From positions 62,001 through 126,000 of the forward strand of contig NZ_JADDXU010000019.1 in NCBI RefSeq assembly GCF_015163075.1: a stretch of DNA of 64,000 bases, written 5' to 3'. Below, piece by piece: positions 27,340 to 36,002 of the stretch. Every line of letters starts with the position of its first letter. Positions within the stretch are counted from its first letter, which is position 1. The notes beneath the pieces were generated by a model, which was given only the letters and a program-made list of their open reading frames with translations, was not told the origin of the DNA and did not search any database. Source of the stretch: Streptomyces justiciae (GTDB lineage Bacteria; Actinomycetota; Actinomycetes; Streptomycetales; Streptomycetaceae). The position numbers were made by a program, and so were the translations under genes.

Positions 27340-28251
27340 TCAGGACGCTCCCCCGAAGTGCTCCCCCACCAGCGAGCGCACCACGTCCAGGTCCCCGGCG
27401 ATCAACGCGTCCAGCAGCGCGGTGTGTTCGGCCGCGTCCGCGACCAGTTCCGCGCGGCCGCGGGAGGTGGGCGCACCGGTCAGGGGCCACTGGGCGCGGC
27501 GGTGGAGGTCGTCGGCGATCTGGACGAGTTGTTCGTTGCCGGCGAGGGCGAGGACCGCGCGGTGGAAGGCACGGTCCGACTCGGCGTACGTCGCCCGGCA
27601 TCCCGTCGACGCCGCCCGCACCGTGGCCTCGGCGACCGGCCGCAGCTCCGCCCAGCGCTCGACCGGCACCGTACGGGCCAGCCGCAGCATCACCGGCACC
27701 TCGATCAGGGCGCGGATCTCGGCGAGTTCGGCGAGCTCCCGCGCCCCGCGCTGCACGACCCGGAAGCCCCGGTTGGGCACGACCTCGACGGCGCCCTCCA
27801 GCGCGAGCTGCTGCATCGCCTCACGGACCGGCGTCGCGGAGACCCCGAAGCGCTCACCGAGGACAGGCGCCGAATAGACCTCGCCGGGGGTGAGTTCACC
27901 GGCCACCAGCGCGGTGCGCAGCGCGTCGAGGATCTGCCCGCGCACGGAGGCCCGCTGGACGACGGGCCGGGCGCGGTGCCCGGCGGGCGGCGTCGGCAAG
28001 GGCTGCTCGGCGGCCAGCACCCGCGGCGTCGGCATCGGCTGCTCGGCCGGCGGGCGTCCACCCCGGGCCTTCGGTACGGCGTCGGCGGCGCGGGAGCGCT
28101 CGACCGGCGGTTCCGGGAGCCCGCCCTGGGCGCGCGCCTGCCTGGCTCGGGCGGCGTCCACATCGGCCGCCCGCACCTGTGGCGGCACCCGCACCGGCCC
28201 GGTGATCCCGGCACTGTCCGTCCCGGTGGAGCCCTGTGTGCCCTGATTCAC
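27340..28251 (-). CDS. GntR/FadR-family transcriptional regulator
   Basis: A 303-residue regulator. The winged helix (about residues 105-165) includes RASVRGQILDALRTALVAGE and FGVSATPVREAMQQLALEG; the C-terminal FCD ligand domain (about 170-295) has the metal-type residues in YAESDRAFHRAVL and AAEHTALLDALIAG. An unusual N-terminal extension of about 100 residues, rich in Pro/Ala/Arg, precedes the DNA-binding domain. The GTG at 28251 has AGGAGG upstream. It is divergent from the iron-box gene with 182 bp between starts. Regulated genes are unknown. Confidence 0.85.
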   Translation of the reverse strand: MNQGTQGSTGTDSAGITGPVRVPPQVRAADVDAARARQARAQGGLPEPPVERSRAADAVPKARGGRPPAEQPMPTPRVLAAEQPLPTPPAGHRARPVVQRASVRGQILDALRTALVAGELTPGEVYSAPVLGERFGVSATPVREAMQQLALEGAVEVVPNRGFRVVQRGARELAELAEIRALIEVPVMLRLARTVPVERWAELRPVAEATVRAASTGCRATYAESDRAFHRAVLALAGNEQLVQIADDLHRRAQWPLTGAPTSRGRAELVADAAEHTALLDALIAGDLDVVRSLVGEHFGGAS

Positions 28252-28363
28252 AAGGAGCCTCCTCCGGACGTGTCGGTACTTGGGGTCATTACGGCGGGTT
28301 GTTACTCGCCCGTCAAGCACCTTAGGCGCAGAAGCCGACGGTTCAAAGCGTGACGATCTTGGG

Positions 28364-28382
28364 TAAGGTTAGGCTTACCTTC
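28364..28382. promoter_or_regulatory. Iron box (DmdR/IdeR operator)
   Basis: The 19-bp site TAAGGTTAGGCTTACCTTC matches the actinobacterial iron-box consensus at 15 of 19 positions with the TTAGGCT core intact. It lies 52 bp before the FhuF-like reductase start, so an iron-loaded DmdR-type repressor should block transcription when iron is plentiful. Confidence 0.82.
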
Positions 28383-28433
28383 AGAACATCTGTGCCACAC
28401 AGTCGCACAACTGTCTTGGATTGGTGGCCCCGC

Positions 28434-29279
28434 ATGACCGCTCCCGCCTCGGCCCTCACGGACGCCTACCACCGTCTGACCGAGGCCTTTCCGGGCATGA
28501 CGGTACGAGAGCTGGGACCCACGGAGGCGGCACCCCGGGGCGACGGATGGGTCGGCGCCGACGCGCTCGCGGCGGGCGGGGCCGGACTCGAGACCTTTCT
28601 GATGTGGGACGACGCACAGGTGCGGCGCGATCACGGCCGGCCCGGCCGCCCGGACGTCATAGCGAGCTTCGGACTGCACCGCTACGCCTGGCCCGCCTGC
28701 CTGCTGATCACGCTGCCCTGGTTCCTGCACCGCCGGGTGCCGCACTTCCCCGTGGCGCAGGTGTCGTACGACCGGACCCGCGGCCCGATGGACTTCGCCG
28801 TGCGGACCGGCGCCTTCGCCTGCCTGCCGGGCGATCCGGCCGCCGCGCTTCCGGGCGCCCGGGTGGTCCCGGACGAGGAAGCGCTGCGCGCCGAGGTGCG
28901 GGACGCCGTCGCCGAGCACATGGAGCCGCTGCTCGCCGGGTTCGGGCCACGGATGCGGCGGCGCGGGCGGGCTCTGTGGGGCATGGTGACCGACGAGGTG
29001 GTCGAGGGGCTCTGGTACGTCGCCGGACTGCTCGGCGAGCACGAGCAGCGGCGGGCCGAGCGCGAGCTGGAGCTGCTGCTGCCGGGCACGACCAAGCCGT
29101 ACGTCGGCACCGCGGCCTTCCGCGAGTTGAGCGGACCGGCCGGTGAGACGCTGCCCACCAGGGACCGGGTCAGCTGCTGCATGTACTACACGCTCGAACC
29201 GCAGGACACCTGCGCCACCTGCCCGCGCACCTGCGACGCCGACCGCGTCGTCAAACTGCTGGCGGAAGCAGCCAGTTGA
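28434..29279 (+). CDS. FhuF-like (2Fe-2S) ferric siderophore reductase
   Basis: A 281-residue protein ending in the FhuF-type cluster motif CC-x10-C-x2-C (Cys248, Cys249, Cys260, Cys263), plus an extra Cys267. The N-terminal two thirds are an alpha/beta domain with the family stretch ASFGLHRYAWPACLL. FhuF-like proteins reduce ferric siderophores in the cytoplasm to release iron. The iron box just upstream strongly supports iron-starvation expression. The ATG at 28434 lacks a strong RBS; the start is set by the family N-terminus. Confidence 0.85.
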   Translation: MTAPASALTDAYHRLTEAFPGMTVRELGPTEAAPRGDGWVGADALAAGGAGLETFLMWDDAQVRRDHGRPGRPDVIASFGLHRYAWPACLLITLPWFLHRRVPHFPVAQVSYDRTRGPMDFAVRTGAFACLPGDPAAALPGARVVPDEEALRAEVRDAVAEHMEPLLAGFGPRMRRRGRALWGMVTDEVVEGLWYVAGLLGEHEQRRAERELELLLPGTTKPYVGTAAFRELSGPAGETLPTRDRVSCCMYYTLEPQDTCATCPRTCDADRVVKLLAEAAS

Positions 29280-29582
29280 CGACCCCCGGGGAACGATCAC
29301 GTCCGCCGGTCCCGTAAGATCACCGGCGAACAGGACTCCCGTTCGGTTACAGGCGATTCACAATTTCCTCACCTGCCGCAGGAACTTTCCGTGGAACCAC
29401 CCGTACGGGTAGTCTTATTCGAACTCAACTCCCGCCCCTCACGCGGCAGTTCGAGCAGAACGCCGCCCTGGGCAATCCCTTGCACCTCCTTGGCGGCCTC
29501 TTGCCCCGAAACCCCCTGAGGGCCGGTGGGATTGGGCCACTATGGCGGGCGTTACGCCCTATCCCAATGCAAGGGACCCCAG
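29280..29582. other. Gene-free 303-bp stretch before the DUF2637 gene
   Basis: No coding region is supported here. It contains a perfect 12-bp palindrome ACCCGTACGGGT (29399-29410) next to an AT-rich patch (29411-29425) that could hold a promoter, and AGGGA at 29571-29575 as the RBS of the next gene. No tRNA fold is seen. Confidence 0.5.
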
Positions 29583-30620
29583 ATGAGACTGACCGACATA
29601 TCGCTGAACTGGCTGCTTCCGGGCGCCGTACTGCTCCTGGGCATGGTCGCGGCGATGGCGGTGCTGGCGCGGAGCAAGCGGTCCGGCGGGGAGCACGCGA
29701 AGGACGACTCCTGGGAGCGCAGCGAGGAGCGCCGGCGGCGCAAGGAGGCCATATACGGCACCGCCTCCTATGTCCTGCTGTTCTGCTGTGCGGCGGTCGC
29801 CGCCGCCCTCTCCTTCCACGGCCTGGTCGGCTTCGGACAGCAGAACCTGAACCTGTCCGGCGGCTGGGAGTACCTGGTCCCGTTCGGCCTGGACGGCGCG
29901 GCGATGTTCTGCTCGGTGCTCGCGGTGCGTGAGGCCAGCCACGGTGACGCGGCGCTCGGCTCCCGGATACTCGTGTGGACGTTCGCGGGCGCCGCGGCCT
30001 GGTTCAACTGGGTGCACGCGCCCAGGGGTCTGGGCCACGCGGGCGCCCCGCACTTCTTCGCGGGCATGTCCCTGTCGGCGGCCGTCCTGTTCGACCGCGC
30101 GCTGAAGCAGACCCGCCGGGCGGCGCTGCGCGAGCAGGGCCTGGTGCCCCGCCCGCTGCCGCAGATCCGCGTGGTCCGCTGGCTGCGGGCGCCCCGTGAG
30201 ACGTACAAGGCCTGGTCGCTCATGCTGCTGGAGAACGTGCGCAGCCTCGACGAGGCGGTGGACGAGGTCCGCGAGGACAAGCGGCAGAAGGAGGAGAACC
30301 GGCTGCGCCGCCGCGAGGCGGACCGTCTGGAGCGCGCCCAGCTCAAGGCGATCAGCCGGGGCCACCGCGGGTTCATCGGCCGCGGTGGCGGCCGTCAGGT
30401 CGAGGCCCTGGAGCGGGGCGACGACCGAGCCACCGCGGAGCCTGCCATATCGACGACGCCGGAACAGCTGCCCGTGCGCTCGCGTCCGTCCCTTCAGCCG
30501 GTCCGTCAAAATACTGAGCCGATCACCGTCGACCTCACCGCGGAGGACGACACCATGGCCCTGCCGCGGCTCGACTCCCTGGAGCGCAAGCTCAAGGACC
30601 TTGAGCAGCAGTTCGGTTGA
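29583..30620 (+). CDS. DUF2637 membrane protein
   Basis: A 345-residue membrane protein of the DUF2637 family, related to the SpdB-like spread proteins of Streptomyces plasmids. About five hydrophobic segments lie in the first 180 residues (WLLPGAVLLLGMVAAMAVLA, the helix near 60-80, and YLVPFGLDGAAMFCSVLAVR). A long charged coiled-coil-like tail (about 215-285) and an acidic C-terminus ending in LERKLKDLEQQFG follow. No integrase, replication gene or att site is nearby, so this is a chromosomal member, not part of an integrative element. Function unknown. Confidence 0.82.
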   Translation: MRLTDISLNWLLPGAVLLLGMVAAMAVLARSKRSGGEHAKDDSWERSEERRRRKEAIYGTASYVLLFCCAAVAAALSFHGLVGFGQQNLNLSGGWEYLVPFGLDGAAMFCSVLAVREASHGDAALGSRILVWTFAGAAAWFNWVHAPRGLGHAGAPHFFAGMSLSAAVLFDRALKQTRRAALREQGLVPRPLPQIRVVRWLRAPRETYKAWSLMLLENVRSLDEAVDEVREDKRQKEENRLRRREADRLERAQLKAISRGHRGFIGRGGGRQVEALERGDDRATAEPAISTTPEQLPVRSRPSLQPVRQNTEPITVDLTAEDDTMALPRLDSLERKLKDLEQQFG

Positions 30621-30636
30621 GTCCCTCAGGGGACCA

Positions 30637-30676
30637 CGCGAGGGGGGTACGGCCCGGTGGCCGTACCCCCCTCGCG
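30637..30676. terminator. Bidirectional terminator hairpin
   Basis: A perfect 18-bp stem (30637-30654 with 30659-30676) and a 4-base loop sit between convergent stops at 30620 and 30685. It should stop transcripts from both sides. Confidence 0.85.
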
Positions 30677-30684
30677 TTCGTCCG

Positions 30685-31137
30685 TCACGCGGCGCCCGCG
30701 TCGAGCTCGAACCACACCGCCTTCCCCACGCCGTGCGCCCGTACGCCCCACGCGTCGGCGAGGGACTGTACGAGGACCAGGCCCCGGCCGTGCGTACCGT
30801 CGTCGGCGTTCGGTACGCGCAGTCTGGGCCTGCGGGCCACGAAGTCCCGTACCTCCACCCGCAGTCCACGGGGTCCGACGGTGGCCGTCAGGACCGCGTC
30901 GTGGTCGGTGTGGACGAGCGCGTTGGTGACGAGCTCGCTCGTGAGCAGTTCCGCTATCTCCGATCGTCCGGGCCTCCCCCACTGCCGTAACAACTCGCGC
31001 AGCGCGCGGCGTACTTCGGGCACCGCCCGCAGATCCGCCCGCCCGAGTCTGCGCCGTAGCGATACGGCCTGCGCCGGGTCGCCGGCGCTCGTGGCCCTGT
31101 CCTCCACCGTCTCCGCCGAGAAGGCCCCGATCGCCAT
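30685..31137 (-). CDS. ATP-binding anti-sigma-factor-like serine kinase domain protein
   Basis: A 150-residue GHKL-fold protein of the HATPase_c_2/RsbW-like group abundant in Streptomyces. The N-box is ELLTSELVTNALVHT and the G-box is DDGTHGRGLVLVQSLADAWG. Such proteins bind sigma factors or phosphorylate anti-anti-sigma partners, or act as stand-alone ATPase switches. The ATG at 31137 is chosen over 31167 because GGAGG lies 7 bases upstream. No sigma or anti-anti-sigma partner is adjacent. Confidence 0.85.
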   Translation of the reverse strand: MAIGAFSAETVEDRATSAGDPAQAVSLRRRLGRADLRAVPEVRRALRELLRQWGRPGRSEIAELLTSELVTNALVHTDHDAVLTATVGPRGLRVEVRDFVARRPRLRVPNADDGTHGRGLVLVQSLADAWGVRAHGVGKAVWFELDAGAA

Positions 31138-31959
31138 GGGACCGCCTCCTCGTGCCTGCCTCTTCATGACCCCCGCCCGCGTGCCGATGTCGGTTCCCCT
31201 CCTGCTCGAACACGTTCACGGGGATCCATGCCCCGTCGTTCACGCCGCAGTCATGTCGAATCGTCAACGACCAGGTGTTCGGCCATGGTTCCGGGGTGCT
31301 GGGCCGGGCGCGCGACCTCCGCCGCACCGCTCCTCGAGCGCCCTTCGAGCGCCCTTCGAGACACCGTGCGGCGCGGCCGGGCCGCGGCGGCTGCGGGGCG
31401 GGCGTGCCGCTGGTCCCCCCCCCCGGTTGGCATGTGCCGCGCGTGCCGCGGGCCGGGGCGAGGGCCCTCGCGGGCGGCGGGGCGCGGGGAAAGCGCTGGT
31501 CGAGGAGGTCGTTCCGGTGGGCTCCGGAGCGGGCCTCGCAGTGGGGCGGACACCAGGACCGGCCAAGGTCGCGGGCCGGACAGCGCTGCTACGACGCCGT
31601 ACGCGCCGCCTCCGACGGCGTGCTCCGCGACCTCGCCCCGCGGCCGCGAGCGCAGCCGGGGCCGTGCTTCCGGCGTTCGTGACGACCGGCCGATCCGGCG
31701 GTCCGGCGCGGCCTCGGGCCTACGCGCACGTGAGACACCTGACCGGCGGGCCTCGGACGAACTGCCCATGCGCGTCTGCACGGGCGGCCGTACCCGGCCG
31801 GAGAAAGGGGCGGCCGGCGCGGGAAGTCACGCCACGCCGGCCGCCGTGCCCCCCTCGGCGAAACTGGCTTGAATTCATCAGCCCGGTACCGGACCTGCGG
31901 CGGGGTGCCGCCCTCCCGACCCCCGTGGCGAGAGGGCGGCCCCGCTTCCTCGGATGGCC
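31138..31959. other. 822-bp stretch without a supportable gene
   Basis: All open frames here have skewed Arg/Pro/Ser/Gly composition, no family resemblance and no RBS, so I call none. It contains a 10-C homopolymer run (31415-31424) and a short tandem repeat of TCGAGCGCCCT (31335-31357). It may be a decayed gene, or it may encode an RNA; nothing recognisable is seen. Confidence 0.5.
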
Positions 31960-32577
31960 TCAGTAGAGCTTGTTCACCGCGGTGGTCGTCGTCTTGCGGA
32001 ACGCCTTCACGGGCGCGTCGGCGAAGTCGCCCAGCTGCCCCCACTGCACGACCGTGACGGTCTTGCCGTCCCGGCCCACGGAGAGCAGATGGATGTCGGA
32101 CGCGCCCCAGGAGCCCTCGATGTGCAGCCCGTGCACCCGGGCGCCCTCCTCGACCGGCAGCGCCCCGTAGTTCCGGTGCGTGGCCTCGATCTCCGGGTCG
32201 GCCTGCTCCAGGCGCGTGGGGCAGGTCCGGATGTCCTTGTTCAGCCGGGTGGCGAGGGCCTTGGCCTTGGCGGTGTCGCCGACGACGATCGTGAGCTGGA
32301 GGGCGCCGGTGTCGAGGTCGGTGTGGAAGGCGCGGTACCGGGAGTCGTAGCCCGGCATCGTGTCCTGGAGGCAGGACAGCAGGCCGTCCGGGACACCGTC
32401 GGTGACCTTGCCGGCCGTCCAGGAGGACGAGGGGTGCGGCGGCAGTTCGGACGCCGACAGGAACTTCGGAGACGTCTTCGGGGCGGCGGCGTCCGCGGGT
32501 GAGGCGAGCGTCGCGCCGAGGGCGAGTCCGGTGACGGCGACGGCGAGGAGCGCGCCGGTTCGGTTGCGCATGGGCAT
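31960..32577 (-). CDS. Secreted protein of unknown function
   Basis: A 205-residue exported protein. The signal peptide (MPMRNRTGALLAVAVTGLAL, cleaved near SPADA at about 30) is followed by a compact alpha/beta domain with two cysteines (LLSCLQD and RTCPTRL) that could form a disulfide. Alternating strands such as LQLTIVVGDTAKAKALATRL suggest a ligand-binding or PknH-sensor-like fold, but I cannot assign it. The ATG at 32577 has GGGGG 8 bases upstream. Confidence 0.7.
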   Translation of the reverse strand: MPMRNRTGALLAVAVTGLALGATLASPADAAAPKTSPKFLSASELPPHPSSSWTAGKVTDGVPDGLLSCLQDTMPGYDSRYRAFHTDLDTGALQLTIVVGDTAKAKALATRLNKDIRTCPTRLEQADPEIEATHRNYGALPVEEGARVHGLHIEGSWGASDIHLLSVGRDGKTVTVVQWGQLGDFADAPVKAFRKTTTTAVNKLY

Positions 32578-32602
32578 GGGTGTGTCCCCCGTGTACGAGT
32601 GA

Positions 32603-32631
32603 GTGCGAGAAGCGTGTGCGAATGCGTGCGA
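32603..32631. repeat. Short GTGCGA triplet repeat upstream of the secreted protein
   Basis: GTGCGA occurs at 32603-32608, 32616-32621 and 32626-32631, close to helical spacing, between the secreted-protein gene and the divergent XRE gene. It could be a regulator site; the evidence is only the repetition. Confidence 0.3.
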
Positions 32632-32817
32632 GTAAGTAGCGTGTCGCCCGGGGGTGGTTGGTCGGTCCGGCCCGCTCGGTGCGACACCAAGAGCATCAGC
32701 GGTCACAGGCGGCCGGCGCAACAACTGACGGCCGATGTGTGCCGGTGGAACCATCCCAGGCCATCTGACGTGCAGGTATGTGAGTGCCTGGGACAGCGGA
32801 ACGGGGGCGGGACAACG

Positions 32818-34236
32818 GTGTCGGAGCAGCACGGCGCAGACGAGGTGGCGGAGTTCGCGGCGTTGCTCACGCGGCTGAAGGAACGGACGGACCGCAGCTA
32901 CGGCCAGTTGGCCCGCCGTCTGCACATGAACACCTCGACGCTGCACCGGTACTGCGCCGGTGAGACGGTCCCGGTGGACTTCGCCCCCGTGGAGCGGTTC
33001 GCGGCGCTGTGCGGGGCGACGCCGGAGGAGCGGCACGAACTCCACCGGCGCTGGCTGCTCGCGGTGGCGGCACGACAGCGGTCGCGCCCGCAGGAGCCCG
33101 CGCCGACGCCTGGACCGACGCCGGCACCGGACCCGGTCGAGACCGACGACGAGGCGACCGTTGAGCCGACCGTCGAGGCGAACGGTGCACCGCCCGCCGA
33201 GCCGACCGTTGAACCGCCCGCCGAGTCAACCGTTGAACCGACCGGCGAGGCGGACGAGGCCGACCCCGTCACCGAACTGCGGGTGCCCGAGCCGCCGCCC
33301 CACCCCTGGTACCGGCGTCGGCGGACCCTCGTCGCCTCCGCCGCGGCCGTCGCGCTGATCGCCACGCTCGGCAGCCTGTCCGCCCTCTCGGACCGCCGCT
33401 CCTCCGCCGCCGACTCCGTACGCCCCACCGACCCGGCCGTCACCAGCTCGGCCGCCTCCGCGTCACCGGACCCCACCGCGTCGAAGAAGAAGCCGAGTCC
33501 GTCCGCGTCCCCGGAGCGGGGGACCTCGTCGCCGTCCGCCTCCGGAACCGGCCGCCCGCACGCCGGCCCGTCCGCCAAGGGCGGCGGCAGCCCCACCGGC
33601 GGAGCCGCCCCCGGGGCTGCCGTGCCGCTGTCGTGGACGGTCAACTCCCACGTCTGGAACGCGGGCTGCGGCCACCACTACGTCATCGACAAGCCGTCTA
33701 CGCAGGTCCCACCGCCGCCGGTCGCGCAGGACGCCGCGGTCTGGGCGGCGGCGCAGGGCGCGACGCACGGCGGCGAGACGATGGTGCAGATCTCCGTGCA
33801 GGGGCGCAGTTCCACGGCCGTGGTCCTCGACGCGCTCCGGGTCCGAGTGGTCGGGCGTGCGGCCCCGGCCGGGGGCAACTCGTACGCCATGGACAACGGC
33901 TGCGGCGGCGCGCTCACGCCCCGCATGTTCTCCGTCGACCTCGACGCGGACCGGCCGATCGCCCGCTCGGAGGCCGGCAACGACGGCGAGAACGAGATCC
34001 CGGCGATCCGGATGCCGTACCGCGTCTCCGCCGAGGACCCGGAGATCCTGCTGGTCACCGCGCGGACCGTCGGCTGCGACTGCAGCTGGTACCTCGAACT
34101 GGACTGGTCCTCCCAGGGCCGCACCGGCACCGCCCGCATCGACGACCACGGCACCCCGTTCCGCACGACAGGCGACAAGAGGCTGCCGCAGTACTCGTAC
34201 GACTACGCGAACCGGAAGTGGGTCTCGGAGGACTAG
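32818..34236 (+). CDS. XRE-type HTH protein with transmembrane helix and extracytoplasmic domain
   Basis: A 472-residue single-pass protein. The N-terminal cytoplasmic helix-turn-helix (about 1-85; RSYGQLARRLHMNTSTLHRY) is followed by a Pro/Glu/Val/Thr repeat linker (VEPTVE units, about 100-150), a transmembrane helix (about 165-187), a Ser/Pro/Thr-rich wall-spanning linker, and an external beta-rich domain of about 210 residues with cysteines (NAGCGHHYV, NGCGGAL, VGCDCSWYLEL). It looks like a one-component transmembrane regulator. GTG 32818 is chosen because the HTH begins there. Its TAG overlaps the poxB stop by 4 bp (CTAG). Confidence 0.78.
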   Translation: MSEQHGADEVAEFAALLTRLKERTDRSYGQLARRLHMNTSTLHRYCAGETVPVDFAPVERFAALCGATPEERHELHRRWLLAVAARQRSRPQEPAPTPGPTPAPDPVETDDEATVEPTVEANGAPPAEPTVEPPAESTVEPTGEADEADPVTELRVPEPPPHPWYRRRRTLVASAAAVALIATLGSLSALSDRRSSAADSVRPTDPAVTSSAASASPDPTASKKKPSPSASPERGTSSPSASGTGRPHAGPSAKGGGSPTGGAAPGAAVPLSWTVNSHVWNAGCGHHYVIDKPSTQVPPPPVAQDAAVWAAAQGATHGGETMVQISVQGRSSTAVVLDALRVRVVGRAAPAGGNSYAMDNGCGGALTPRMFSVDLDADRPIARSEAGNDGENEIPAIRMPYRVSAEDPEILLVTARTVGCDCSWYLELDWSSQGRTGTARIDDHGTPFRTTGDKRLPQYSYDYANRKWVSED

Positions 34237-35975
34237 GGGCGGGGCACGTTCCGCAGGTTGGAGCGGGCCATCTGGAGCATGCGGCCCACGCCGCCGTCGA
34301 GGACGATCTTCGAGGCGGAGAGGGCGAAGCCGGTGACCATCTCGGTGCTGATCTTCGGCGGGATGGACAGGGCGTTGGGGTCGGTGACGACGTCGACGAG
34401 GGCGGGGCCCTTGTGCTTGAAGGCGTCCTTCAACGCCCCCGCGAGCTCCTTGGGCTTCTCGACGCGGACGCCATGGGCACCGCAGGCGCGGGCTACGGCG
34501 GCGAAGTCGGGGTTCTTGTTCGTGGTGCCGTACGACGGGAGTCCCGCGACGAGCATCTCCAACTCGACCATGGACAGCGAGGAGTTGTTGAAGAGGACGA
34601 CCTTCACGGGGAGGTCGTACTGCACCAGGGTCAGGAAGTCGCCCATCAGCATGGAGAATCCGCCGTCGCCGGACATCGACACGACCTGGCGTCTGCGGTC
34701 GGTGAACTGGGCGCCGATCGCCATCGGCAACGCGTTGGCCATGGAGCCGTGCGAGAAGGAACCGATGACGCGGCGGCGGCCGTTGGGTGAGATGTAGCGG
34801 GCGGCCCAGACGTTGCACATGCCGGTGTCGACCGTGAACACGGCGTCGTCGTCGGCGAGTTCGTCGAGGACGGCGGCCACGTACTCGGGATGGATCGGGA
34901 CGTGCTTCTCGACCTTGCGGGTGTAGGCCTTGACCACGCCTTCCAGGGCGTCGGCGTGCTTCTTGAGCATCTTGTCGAGGAAGCGCCGGTTCTGCTTCTC
35001 CTTCACCCGCGGGATCAGACACCGCAGGGTCTCCTTCACATCGCCCCACACCGCGAGGTCGAGTTTCGAACGCCGGCCCAGGTTCTCGGGGCGGACGTCG
35101 ACCTGGGCGATCTTGACGTTGTCCGGCAGGAAGGCGTTGTACGGGAAGTCGGTGCCGAGCAGGATCAGCAGGTCGCACTCGTGGGTGGCCTCGTAGGCGG
35201 CGCCGTAGCCGAGCAGCCCGCTCATGCCGACGTCGAACGGGTTGTCGTACTGGATGTGCTCCTTGCCCCGCAGCGCGTGTCCCACCGGGGACTTGATCTT
35301 CCCCGCGAACTCCATGACCTCGGCGTGCGCGCCGGCCGTGCCGCTGCCGCAGAAGAGGGTGATCTTCTCGGCCTTGTCGATCATGCGGACGAACGCGTCG
35401 AGTTCGGCGTCGCCGGGACGGACCGTGGGCCGGGTGGTGACGAGGGCGGTCTCCAGCGGCTTGTCCGGGGCGGGGTCGTCGGCGATGTCGCCGGGGAGGG
35501 AGACCACGCTGACGCCCGAGCGGCCGACCGCGTGCTGGATGGCGGTCTGCAGCAGCCTCGGCATCTGCTTCGGGCTGGAGATCAGCTCGCTGTAGTGGCT
35601 GCACTCGCGGAACAGTTGGTCGGGGTGGGTCTCCTGGAAGTAGCCCAGGCCGATCTCGCTGGACGGGATGTGCGAGGCGAGGGCGAGGACGGGCGCCATG
35701 GAGCGGTGGGCGTCGTAGAGGCCGTTGATGAGGTGCAGGTTGCCCGGGCCGCAGGAGCCGGCGCAGGCGGTGAGCTTCCCGGTGATCTGGGCCTCGGCGC
35801 CCGCGGCGAAGGCGGCGGTCTCCTCGTGCCGGACGTGCACCCAGTCGATGGCGCGGTTGCGGCGCACGGCGTCGACGACCGGATTGAGGCTGTCGCCGAC
35901 GACGCCGTAGAGGCGTCGCACACCGGCGCGCACGAGGATGTCCACGAACTGTTCGGCGACGTTCTGCTTGGCCAT
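34233..35975 (-). CDS. poxB: Thiamine-diphosphate pyruvate oxidase, PoxB type
   Basis: A 580-residue ThDP enzyme of the pyruvate dehydrogenase (quinone)/pyruvate oxidase family, decarboxylating pyruvate to acetate with electrons passed to FAD and then to quinone. The ThDP-activating Glu is in VRHEETAAFAAGAEA (about 50-64), the FAD domain occupies the middle, and the diphosphate motif GDGGFSML...NN lies at about 435-465. The last about 25 residues would correspond to the membrane-binding helix of E. coli PoxB. The ATG at 35975 is internal to a longer frame. It lies 27 bp after the PP2C-like gene and may be co-transcribed with it. Confidence 0.9.
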   Translation of the reverse strand: MAKQNVAEQFVDILVRAGVRRLYGVVGDSLNPVVDAVRRNRAIDWVHVRHEETAAFAAGAEAQITGKLTACAGSCGPGNLHLINGLYDAHRSMAPVLALASHIPSSEIGLGYFQETHPDQLFRECSHYSELISSPKQMPRLLQTAIQHAVGRSGVSVVSLPGDIADDPAPDKPLETALVTTRPTVRPGDAELDAFVRMIDKAEKITLFCGSGTAGAHAEVMEFAGKIKSPVGHALRGKEHIQYDNPFDVGMSGLLGYGAAYEATHECDLLILLGTDFPYNAFLPDNVKIAQVDVRPENLGRRSKLDLAVWGDVKETLRCLIPRVKEKQNRRFLDKMLKKHADALEGVVKAYTRKVEKHVPIHPEYVAAVLDELADDDAVFTVDTGMCNVWAARYISPNGRRRVIGSFSHGSMANALPMAIGAQFTDRRRQVVSMSGDGGFSMLMGDFLTLVQYDLPVKVVLFNNSSLSMVELEMLVAGLPSYGTTNKNPDFAAVARACGAHGVRVEKPKELAGALKDAFKHKGPALVDVVTDPNALSIPPKISTEMVTGFALSASKIVLDGGVGRMLQMARSNLRNVPRP

Positions 35976-36002
35976 GAGTCCATGTATCCACACCCCTCGC
36001 GG

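Noticed and set aside
29583..30620. Integrative conjugative element marked by the DUF2637 gene
   Set aside because: No integrase, excisionase, replication or TraB-like gene, and no tRNA attachment site within the window.
31228..31872. Plus-strand open frame in the gene-free stretch
   Set aside because: Arg/Ser/Gly-rich with no RBS or recognisable domain. It behaves like a random frame in very GC-rich DNA.
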